64,000 bases of DNA, from the NCBI RefSeq assembly GCF_022539315.1, contig NC_066317.1, forward strand, positions 30,450,048-30,514,047. Reading direction: 5' to 3'. Position numbers and translations under genes: made by a program. Under the pieces are notes generated by a model that had not been told where the DNA came from, did no database searches, and saw only the letters and a list, made by a program, of their open reading frames with translations. Source of the DNA: Serinus canaria (lineage: Eukaryota > Chordata > Aves > Passeriformes > Fringillidae). Shown piece after piece: positions 46,337 to 56,725 of the stretch (positions are counted from its first letter, which is position 1; each line of letters starts with the position of its first letter).

Positions 46337-49300
46337 TGTGGCTTAGCACAATGTGCTTATAAATGAATCTATGCCCTAATTCTCAGTCATGTGGGGACAC
46401 TTCAATACCTGCTGCACTGCCAGTTTGGTGTACAGCCATTGTGACTGTGAACCATGGCAATGGGGCAAGTGGAACCTGATGCCTCCATGCCTTCTGATGC
46501 TGCTGTAAGGTTCTGAAGGGAAACACCCTTTTGAAGAAGAAAAACTGAGCTTTCTCCCTTGGTGACTGCAGTGAATTTTGTTCTCCTTTACTGTGGAGGG
46601 AGCAGCAAAGCAGCCTCTTTCCTTCATGCATCTCCCCACGCTGACAGCTGGCCAAATTGTGTGTGCTCCACTGAGCAGCCTGGAACGCGGCTCCCCAGCT
46701 CCAAGGGGTGGAAGGAGGTGACACACTGCCCTTTCCCCCTCCCCTGCTTTGGCCCTGACTGCCTTGGTCCCCAGCCCAAAAGCAGGATTAGCACTGGTGT
46801 AGTCATTGCAGCTTTCCTGCTTGTTCAAAGAGCTCTTAGCCTCAAAGCCTTGTGCAGAGGATGTGAGCAAGGTCATAGAGACACCCTTCTAGACAAGGAG
46901 GAGAGATTCAATCCTGCAACGTGGAATGTTATGAGAAGCTGTCTTCCCTAGATTAAGGAGTTTAGCAGTTAGTTCTGCTGTGGTAGGAAGCATCTTTGAA
47001 AAGCTAATGTGAACACTGTCCTGAATCCTGTGTAAAGTAATAAAGCAAATTATAGCGTTGACTAGCATGGAAAACCACTGTGCTGTGAGAACTTCCATTC
47101 TCTATGAGAGTTCAGCCTTCATGAGCTAATTTTACCTGTTGGGATACAAAAAGAAGTCAAGTCTCTGATGCTCATCAGCTGTGCATCAGGTTCAAATTTA
47201 AAAAAGGTCAGCTGATTTCTCCAGGGTTCTGGAGGTAAATGGAGTAAGTATATATGTTGTGAACAGTTTTTATGCATGAATGAAACATTAAACCAAGAAG
47301 ATGTCTTCTCCATGATGAGAATGATCATTACACAATCCATTTCCCATGGTATGGTGTTTGTCCCATGTCCTTGTTTGAAATTTTATTTCTGCAAACTCAC
47401 CACAATGACACAATCAACTTCCTGCAATACTCATAAATTCAGGTGCAGAGCAATATGTGACCAAGTATGTACAGAGGTTTTACTGTCACTGGCACATATT
47501 AGCCTTGGGTTTCAATCTGGTTGTAATTTGTAGCTCCAGAGCTGCTTCTCGGTATTATTGCTTGGGATTCTGAAGATGTAGTGTTACCCCAAGGTTCTGA
47601 GGTGGCTGAGGGAACAAACACCTAGTTTTGACAGAAAAAAGGTCCAAGTCACAAGTTAATAGAAATTAGAGACTAACACTAAAAGTGTACCCCAAATATG
47701 TCAACAGAGAGCAGACTATAACATTCTTGTCAGCTCGTATTTGCCTTTTAACATTTCAGCATGTTGTTTAGGAATGCAGGTAAGTGAGATGGAGAGGTGG
47801 ATCTGAGGAGTACTGGGGATTTGACAAGTACCATACCTCAGCATGAAACAGTCCACTGGTATATGAGATCTGATGTCTCCATCATCTCCAAAGGGCTTTT
47901 CATTCTGAATAACAAGGAATTTCTCACTGGTGACAGAAAAGATGCAAGGCTAAAGAGGAATTTCATGTATTAGGAGCTGACCTGAAATATGGGTGTAGAG
48001 TTGATACTTCAAATATAGATGCTGGCATGAAAAAAAGGAAGAAGAACATGATGAGAATAAAAAAACAACACTGAAGTCAAGGCTGGCATTGCTTGTGGAA
48101 CAGATGGAGAAAGGAGTAGATGGAAAAAGAGAGGATCAAGGCTGGCCATTATAGTCTAAAGCAACAGTCTAATACATTTGAATTAGCTGTGCTCCACAGA
48201 GGGAATGGGGAGTAAAATATCAGGATAAAATCAAAATAACTGTAGAGAAAAGGAGATTCTGATGGCAATACATTGGAAAACCAGATGGAAATCAGCCAGG
48301 AAAGGAGATGGCAAAGAAGAGAAGTAGCAGGTAGGCAGGGGAAAAATTAGGACGGGAATAAGAAATGTATCCCTTGTGTCTGAGACAAAACCACGGAAGT
48401 TTTTTATACCACTGGAAGAAAAAGAAAGATATTTCCAGACAAGAATCAAGGATTTAGCATGCATGGTCAAATCTAAAAATGTTCCTTTTATGTTTTTCCA
48501 GAGGCATTATAATGTAATTTTTTATAATCTCAGTAGAAAAAATTGAAATAATCTGTAGCAGATTTTCCACACACAAAGTTTATTTATAATATACTTAAGT
48601 GATTTTATTGGCAAAATAAATGTAAAATTTCCTGCAAGTAGGAAGAACACAAGTAGCTTGAATAAAAAAAGTAAATCCCAAATTGCTATAAATTTCTCAT
48701 AGCAGTTAGCTAACATGGTAACAAACTGCACTGTCACAGCACAGCAAAGGGAAGTGAAAGCTATATAGTTATTACCAATTATTTTACATCAGTTGTGCCA
48801 GAAGGGTCAAGATGTTGCTTTTTCTATCATCAAAATCATGCCTTAGAAGGTAGACTAAGCTACTCCTTAGAAGGTGTCCTCCCTGGCTGTGGGTGCTGCT
48901 AATGGGAACAGAACGTGTTTGCTAATCAGAACAAGAGGCAGAACGAACATGAAAGATCAGGACATACTTTTTATTTTTAAAAAGACTCTTGAGATCCAGG
49001 GTGAACATATGGGACTGCACTCTTCAAAATAGATTTGGAACCTTCATTTCTATTTCCTCTTTATTTACACTTACTGGTATTTGAAAAAGTTCTGCAGATT
49101 TCAAAAATCCAAAGACAATAATCCTTATTGAAGGGCAGTATTTATTGATCAGCCCTGGAATCAAAGGATTCATATGTTGGTACAGCATTTTTGCATCGTA
49201 ATAAATCTGCATGTTATAAGATTTTTGATAATGAAGAAATAGAAAATAGTTCTGAATATAAACCCCAAAAATTGATAGGATAAAAGTCCAGAAGGCCTGC

Positions 49301-51708
49301 TATAATCATTTAGTCTGAGCTCTTGACAAGGGCCTTCTCAGAATTTAACATTTTTCAGCAATGATTTTTAGAAAAGAGCTTGGTTTTAACTGTGCATTTT
49401 GCAGGGCTGAGGATTTCATTACACTGCTCAGCATACGACTGCAAGGTCAATGATGCATTATTAAAACAGCAAACTAAAAGATAAATTTTATTTCTAATCT
49501 GAATTTGATCAATATCAGCACTGAACAGCTCAGATTTTACTCCATCCATCTCCTCAAGTTTTTTTATATTGTCTAAGTTACTGTCCTGAAGCATGTACTT
49601 CCTGTCTTCAAGCCATTCCTAACTATTTTTTGGAAAGTATATGGACTGATTGCTAAATGTTTCTGGGCACAAGCCAAAAATTTTCAGTTCCTCAGTCTTT
49701 TCCAAGCTTTTTCTGCATCTCGTATTCAACTGATGCAACATATGAACATTTAGTTGAACTGCAGCCACTGTCTCAACCAGGATTGTGCCAGGATGAATTG
49801 CAGAGGAAATGTATTCCTGATAAATTATACTTCTGATTAGCGCATATATCAGCTCTTTTCCTCACCATCTTCCACCTTACATTCAGAATATCCATTAGAC
49901 AATATTAAATTGTTAAAGCAAGTACAGCCATGATTCTTTGCAGTAAGTAGCAGACCTCTCTTGGAGTTCTATGGAATCAAGATTAAGCACTTTGGCTTTC
50001 CAGGGGACTGACATCTTATTATTTGATATCTGGACTTCTGTCATCTGCTATTGTTTTCATTGTTACTGCCCTGCTATGTTGCTTTCAACAAGTGACGGAT
50101 GCTTATTATTAAAAGTCTCCCCACTGATGCTTTGTTCACATTCTGAACTAATGCATTTTTATATGAGCTCCTTTCATAGATTCAGAAGAATGCATATAAG
50201 AATATAATCTTCTGTTTTTAAGAATACAATTTTTACTTACGCCTTGCAAGATTCTTTTGCCTTGAGAAAAAAAGTATTGAATGTGATTCCCAGTAATGTA
50301 GTCTGATTTTCTCATGCACAGTGTTAATGAGTATATCTATTCTTAGTACATGGTCATAAATTACTATCACCTATAAATTTCTTTTTTCTCCTTTGCCCAA
50401 TTGCATCTTTTCAATTAGCATAGGATTGTTATAAAAAATAGAGACTTGAAGAAGACTTTTTTATTATCGACATTTTTTACTATTACTAAATTCTGATTGA
50501 ACTGTTTCCTTGGTGATTGACTCGCCCATGTTGTCCTTTTGTACTTACTCATATCAGTTGAAATCTTTATTTTTCCCTGTCTCACTAACAGTGGAATATG
50601 GCCACATAGTCTGACTATTCTTTTCTACATGTTCTGATGCGATGATACAAATTTGGAGTAATACATACACATATATACATGCTCACAATTCTGAAATGGA
50701 AAAATATACATTAGAAAATCAGCAACCATTATTTCATTTTTATGTTTTACATCACCAAAATCCTTTTTATATTTTAGTTCATTATGCAGTTATAATTCAT
50801 CTTGGCAAATTTGATTTTTTTTAAATTATGACATATTAAAATACAGAGATCTTTGAGATCTTTGCTTCATTTTAATCTAATTTTTTAGACATAAGGGGAT
50901 GCTTTAGATGTCAGTGAAAAAAAAAACCCAAAACATACAATTTGTCTATACTTCTATAAAGATTGGCAGTTTTGCACTGAAATATTTATTAAAAGTAAAT
51001 GTCTGTACATCTCATTGTCCAGGATGCATGCTCTGGGGATGACCTGAACAGAAGCTTTCCCCTGACAGCTTCATCTGTTGATTCTCATAGTGATGCTGCC
51101 TGCCCCTTCCACAGAATTCAACAGCAGGTTTTACTAAGGAGTGCAAATGTGGCTTCTGGGAGACACCAGGCTGAGGGGAGAAAGTGAGGAAGGGCTGTAG
51201 CAACTCTGCCATTCCACCCAGATAAGCCCATAGGGGTTTTATGCTCAGATTGTTAAAGCTTGCTCTCTTTTTCAGGCTCATCTCATTTTGTGAGTGAGAG
51301 AGAGAAATGAGACAACTCCAGAAAAAAGCTTGCACAGGATTTCCTGGTGAAATGACTCAAATGAAATAAAACTCATCATGAATTAGTAATGAGTAAAGGG
51401 ACTAAAATTACCAACTTCCTATGTGTTCAGGATATGTGCTCGTACTGACATCTGAATACCTGAAGCTTTGACACCCTCCTCCTGGAAAGGAGAATTAAAA
51501 AAAAAAGTAATAATAGTAATAAAAATAAAAAGTAAGAAAAAGAGGAAAGGTAATTAATTGCAAGATCAGTATCCTTTCCTATGTGGATATTTCCCAGCAT
51601 TGTTAACTAAATATAAGTTAATAAAAAATATGCCAGAAAATTATTACTTAGTAGCAAATTCATTGTCATGGTCACAGTAATGCTACACTGCCTTTTCTTC
51701 TCTAAAAT

Positions 51709-51727
51709 GTGTGTGTGTGTGTGTGTG
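51709..51727. repeat. (TG)n dinucleotide repeat
   Basis: About nine and a half TG units, some 900 bases upstream of the GRIA2 start codon. Confidence 0.95.
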
Positions 51728-52017
51728 GTGCAGAGCAACAGACTTTGTGCCAAATTGAGAAATGTTAAATTTAGCTTGCAGTAAATAGCATGTCTAGCTA
51801 ATACAGCTGGAACCCATCTTGGAAAGCGGAAAAAAAAAAAAAGAAAAAAAATCCCCATTATGCATGAAAATGAAATATCAGAATGACTTTAACTCTTCCT
51901 GCGAATCAACTTCTATGGTTTGGGCTTAGCAGCTGAAACAAACCAAAATTAAAAAGAAAAATAAAAATTGCTTTTCAGGTGTCTCTGTGAGGTGGGGAAG
52001 GCCGGTGAAATGGAATA

Positions 52018-52064
52018 ACTAAATAAATAAATAAGGAAGTAAGTAAGTAAATAAATAAATAAAC
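52018..52064. repeat. (AAAT/AAGT)n tetranucleotide repeat at CpG-island edge
   Basis: AAAT units, then AAGT units, then AAAT units, ending abruptly where the CpG island begins at about 52065. Confidence 0.9.
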
Positions 52065-52085
52065 GGACGATCTCCCCGAAGTGAG

Positions 52086-52106
52086 GCCGCTGTCCGCGGT
52101 GCTGGA
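52086..52106 (-). promoter_or_regulatory. GRIA2: RE1/NRSE silencer element (REST site)
   Basis: The minus strand reads TCCAGCACCGCGGACAGCGG then C. This matches the 21 bp RE1 consensus (TTCAGCACC..GGACAGCGCC type) at 18 of 21 positions, including both half-site cores AGCACC and GGACAGC. A functional RE1 in the GluR2 promoter that restricts expression to neurons through REST is established in rodents. It lies 517-537 bases upstream of the start codon. Confidence 0.88.
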
Positions 52107-52124
52107 GGCGGGCGGGCGCGCGGA

Positions 52125-52134
52125 GGGGCGGGGC
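52125..52134 (+). promoter_or_regulatory. GRIA2: GC box (Sp1/KLF)
   Basis: GGGGCGGGGC, a consensus Sp1 site, 19 bases downstream of the RE1 match. Sp1 sites are known in the rodent GluR2 promoter. Confidence 0.7.
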
Positions 52135-52181
52135 GCGGCGCGCAGGGGGCGCGGCGGGCGCGCTCCCGCCGGGGCCGGTTC

Positions 52182-52193
52182 CGCGCAGGCGCC
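52182..52193 (+). promoter_or_regulatory. GRIA2: NRF-1 site
   Basis: CGCGCAGGCGCC is one or two bases from the palindromic NRF-1 consensus (YGCGCAYGCGCR). NRF-1 control of GluR2 is reported for rodents, and the order RE1, GC box, NRF-1 fits a TATA-less neuronal promoter. Confidence 0.65.
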
Positions 52194-52261
52194 GCCGCCG
52201 CCGCCTCGCCGGGAGCGCCGCCCGCCCGTTGAGTGCGAGGAGCGCGGGCGAGCGCGTGCGA

Positions 52262-52296
52262 GGGCAGGGCAGGGCCGGGCCGGGCCGGGCGGCGGG
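52262..52296 (+). promoter_or_regulatory. GRIA2: G-quadruplex-prone GGGCA/GGGCC array
   Basis: Seven G3 tracts (52262-64, 67-69, 72-74, 77-79, 82-84, 87-89, 94-96), the first six separated by 2-base spacers CA or CC. The G-rich strand is the coding strand, so the motif would also be in the leader RNA if transcription starts upstream. Confidence 0.75.
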
Positions 52297-52319
52297 AGCG
52301 CAGCGGGCACCGCCGGCAC

Positions 52320-52391
52320 CCCCATCCCGCTCAGCGTCCCCATCCCGCTCAGCGTCCCCAACCCGCTCAGCGTCTCCATTCCGCTCAGCGC
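52320..52391 (+). repeat. Four 18 bp tandem repeats in the GRIA2 leader
   Basis: Units at 52320-52337, 52338-52355, 52356-52373 and 52374-52391, consensus CCCCATCCCGCTCAGCGT. Units 1 and 2 are identical, unit 3 has one change and unit 4 has three. There is no ATG in the array. Confidence 0.93.
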
Positions 52392-52400
52392 CGGAGCCGC

Positions 52401-52420
52401 CAGCAGCAGCAGCAGCAGCA
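52401..52420 (+). repeat. (CAG)6 short triplet run
   Basis: Six CAG units plus CA, in the presumed GRIA2 5' leader, not in the coding sequence. A (GGA)n run follows at about 52556-52572. Confidence 0.9.
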
Positions 52421-52622
52421 TCTACTCGGACAGCGGCATCTCCCGCGCCCGCCGCGGGGCTCTTCTCGTTCCTTCCCTCCCGTGGCTCGCTTGCTCCCGC
52501 CGGCCGCTCGCCCGGAGCGCACGGGATCTAATTTGCTGACGAGCGCGCTCCGCGGAGGAGGAGGAGGAGGAAGAAGAAAGGGCTGTTTCCGTGGCTTTGT
52601 GGATGCTCTACTTTTCCTGGAA

Positions 52623-53194
<572 letters not shown>

Positions 53195-53244
53195 TAGCGG
53201 GCGCTGCCAGCCTGCCGTGGCGGCGGGGGCGGGGCGGCTGCGAG

Positions 53245-53365
53245 CGGTGCGGCGGGGGTGTGTGTGGGTGCGTGTGCGGGGGTGTGCGGGGTACGTGTCT
53301 GTGTGTCTGTCTGTGTGAGCGGGGTACGAGTGTGAGCGGGGGTGTGTGCGGGGCGCGGTACCGGG
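53245..53365 (+). repeat. G/T-rich low-complexity block
   Basis: Repeated GTGTG, GGGG and GTCTGTGTG words just after exon 2. The coding strand is G-rich with several G3-G5 tracts, so it is a candidate for G-quadruplex or R-loop formation. Confidence 0.8.
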
Positions 53366-55401
53366 GGGAGCCGCCCCGCCGCCGAGCAGGTGCGGGAGCG
53401 CCCGGCCCCGTGCGATGGGGACGCGGGGGTCTCCGTGCGCCCCCGCAGCTCTCCGGGAGGGGTAAAATGGTTCCCGGCGGCTCCCCTCGCGCGTTATGTA
53501 AGGCTGCGCGGCCCCGGTGCTGCCCGCAGCGCTCCCTCGCCGCCCGGGGGCTGCCCGCGGGCTGCGGAGCACCTCGCTACTGGCGCGGGCAGAGCCGGGG
53601 CCCCCTCGGGCCAGCAGCGAGGGGTGCGGAGCGGGCGGCGGGGGGCGATCAGCCATTTTACGCCGCGCTGCTGCGGGCTCCATCTCTCCATCTCTCTATC
53701 TCGCCCCCCGCACGCAGCGCTCGTGGGCGGCCGCGCTCGCTCTGCCTCGCCGGGAGCCCGCCGCCCCCGCGGTTCTTCTGGCGGGGCCGTGCCCGGCTCC
53801 GCCCTCGGCTCGGCGGGGCCCGGCCGCACGCGTGCCGCGGGGCGCGGAGCACATGCGTTGCGCGGCCGGCGATGGGGAAGGCGGGGCGGGGCAGCGCGGC
53901 CGTGGTAGCGCGAAGAGAGGAGCCCCGGGCGGGCGGCGAGTCCCGCAGCGGTGCGCGCTTCTGCCTCCTGTCGCTCGGGCCGGCGGTGCCGTATGACCCC
54001 GCGGAGTGGCGGGGCCGGCCCGGCGGAGCGCGCCCAGGCGTGCGGGCAGGCGCGGCTGACACTGCCCGTGCCGGGGTGGGAGCGGGGAGCCGCGGCCGCC
54101 GTTCCCAGGGCGCCGAGGTGTGCCCGCCTTTGCCCCGCTGCCCTCCCTGCCGCCCGTGCCCGGTCCCGGCGAACCGGAGGTCCCCGCAGCGGCGCGGGCT
54201 GCAGCGAGCGGGGAGCGCGGTCGGTGCCGTGCCGGCCGCTCCCGCCCAGCGCCGCGCTCGTCCCAGGCGTTCTCTCGTCCCTCCTGGAAAAAAGGCGTAA
54301 GGGACACTTAATCTGGAGGTTAGCCGTGAGCGGGAGCTGTTTCCCTCCCTTGGCGACCTTGTTTTAGTCCCCCGATTCAGCCACCCCGTGCGGTGGTGCT
54401 GAAGAGGGGCGGCTTGGCACAGACGCTGGGATAGGTGGTGCAAGAGCTCAACGCAAGGAGCTTTCAGTGGCATGTGGGAGGTTAGGAGAATATAGCACCC
54501 GCAGCTGAAGGCAAAAAAGGTCAGAGCATGTAATAAGCCACGGTAATGCTAAATTGTTAATCTTTGCAAAGTGCTTGGATAGTTCTTCCTTTCTTAGATA
54601 ATGGGGGTTTGTATCAACCAGAACTGCACGTGGTCAGTATTTGCCGATGATGTTACTTGGACTGTTGATGAAGTAAGTGTAGCAGTTACATGGCAGTCTG
54701 CAAAAACGTGACAATGTGTTTCTCAAATCTGTGAAGTTAACAAGACCCTGAAAACATGTTTTGCAAAACACCAGATATTTCTAGTAGCAGTAGAGACGAG
54801 CATAGTCACCTTGTCTTTGAGAAACTAAAGGTTACATATTTTTGTCCAAGATTATCAAGTGCTTTTGACCAGCATTTGTGTGCATATATTAGCCTTGTTC
54901 TCGGCTCTTGTGGAGAACTTCTACAATACTCAGATACTATGTGTAGGCTGTAGACTGCAGTGGTGGTCTTTGAGGCTTCCAGCAGAAGGGACATGGTTGC
55001 TATTCATGTCTTGGATTTTCCTTTGTCTGAACATTGTCCCATGCTTCAATTTTCAAGCAGTTTGAAGAGCTCCAAATTAAGACATTAAAATGTACTTGTT
55101 TTTCCATCACCTCAGTTACCACCGATGTTGTAGTCAAGTTATCTTGTGCATTGGATTTAATTGACTAGTGAAGCATGTGCTAAAAATATGTACAGTATCC
55201 CCTCAATTACCTTCCCAGAAGGGTTTGACTGGAGAACAAGGAGTTCCGAAGACAGATATTTATCTTACAAGAAGTAGAATTTAGGAGCTGATTGCAGAGC
55301 ACTGCATGCAAAATGGTTGAGAAGAATCCATCTCTTTTTGTCCCCTCTGTGCTTGTTCTCATTTGAAATAGTGAATGTTCTGCAGGTTGGTTTTGTTAGG
55401 A

Positions 55402-55440
55402 TTTTTTTTGGGGGGGGGGTTGTTTTTTTTTTTTTTTTTT
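55402..55440. repeat. Homopolymer block T8-G10-TTG-T18
   Basis: Eight T, ten G, TTG, then eighteen T. Such blocks are prone to slippage and to sequencing error, so exact lengths should be treated with caution. Confidence 0.93.
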
Positions 55441-56687
55441 ATTTCTGGAATAGTGTTCAAAGACCTTGTGCTCCTAACCAGCAGTATGAAACAATGTAGG
55501 TGTAAAAGAAGGTCACAGAAATGTAGGATCATATGAATCTGAAAATGCTTCAGTATTTACCTGGGTGTTTCACTCCAGCAAGGCAATTGTCCTGCACAGA
55601 AATGCAGTGGCAAGTTTATACCATAATAGAAATTATAACCTTCTTCTGCCCCAAACTGGCCACCCAAATATTTTGTCTCTTGATTTAAACCCCTAAGCCA
55701 GCCGTGTTTCAGGCTGCAGAAGCTCTGGCTGGTGTGTAGGGTGCAGCCCTGCCCGCTGGTCCTGACCTGGCACCTGCAGGTGGCAGCTGGCAGCACCAGT
55801 GGTCCCCTGTGCCACCCTGCTGGGGCTCAGCCTGCTTCCTTCCCACCCTGGTAGCCTCAGGGAAACAGCACACTGCTCCATCTGCTTTAAAAACAGAGAA
55901 TCAAACCAAAAGCCCACTGCAAAAATACTGTAAAAGTCTTCATACTAATTTTCGGTGCTTGCTCGGAGTTTGTTGATGGAGCAGATGGTTTTTAGATGAG
56001 CCAGTGTTGCTGGTACTACTTTGAAATTAGATTCCTAAACTTCAGAGAAGAGGAGATGGTCACATACCCCTGAGTAATGTTCCAAGCAGTGATACTACTC
56101 AGTCATTTAAAGGTGGGCAAAAAATGGGTGTAGGAGGGGACACTCTGTGAGTAGGTAGCCTTAACTCATGTAATGACTTGCACTTAGTGGGAATTTCACT
56201 TCAACACCAAGAGATCATGTCATGATGAACATGTTGCATGACAGCACACTGAGCCCCAATTCTACTGATTTTGACCAAGGTAGACAGGCCACTTCCATGT
56301 AACCTGGGAAAGGAACCCAACTCAATTATGTTCAAAAAGCAGCCATAAAAATAGTTTGTGGACTGTTGCATCTCTGCAAAGCTGTGTTGACAGGTCAGTG
56401 GGAGTAGCTGTTGGAGTCTAATTGCAGTTTGACATTTAGTAAGTCAGCATCACTAGGAAGCCTGGTGGTTTAGATTGAGAGGTGGTGCACATTTTTTTCA
56501 GAGTAATGGCACAATTAAGAGCAGTGTTTACTGCCATGACTGCAGTTGTAGCTTTCAAGAGAAATGGGCTGGGCTTAACACTCTGTGAGATTTCATGGTT
56601 CATTCTAACAGAACCTCCTTGGTTCTGTTTGTTTGGTTTAACAGCTGGAGCAAAGGTACAGCTTTGGAGGCAATTCACAGGGCAGAA

Positions 56688-56725
56688 TGGAACATATCCA
56701 AACCACTGGAACATATCCAGACCAT
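56688..56725. repeat. 19 bp tandem duplication
   Basis: TGGAACATATCCAAACCAC (56688-56706) followed directly by a copy with two changes (56707-56725). It lies in GRIA2 intron 2 and no role is evident. Confidence 0.9.

Larger units (their letters stand above)
43451..52017. other. Intergenic region CR1 to GRIA2 promoter
   Basis: 8.6 kb without a recognisable gene. It contains an A39 run (45585-45623), a purine tract (46258-46336), a GC-richer patch with overlapping open frames on both strands (46376-46951), and a (TG)n repeat (51709-51727). The rest is AT-rich sequence in which I recognise nothing. Confidence 0.75.

Noticed and set aside
53260..54300. 346-codon plus-strand frame, and minus-strand frames of 200-270 codons, over the CpG island
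   Set aside because: Low-complexity Arg/Ala/Pro/Gly products with several overlapping alternatives; stop codons are scarce because of base composition.
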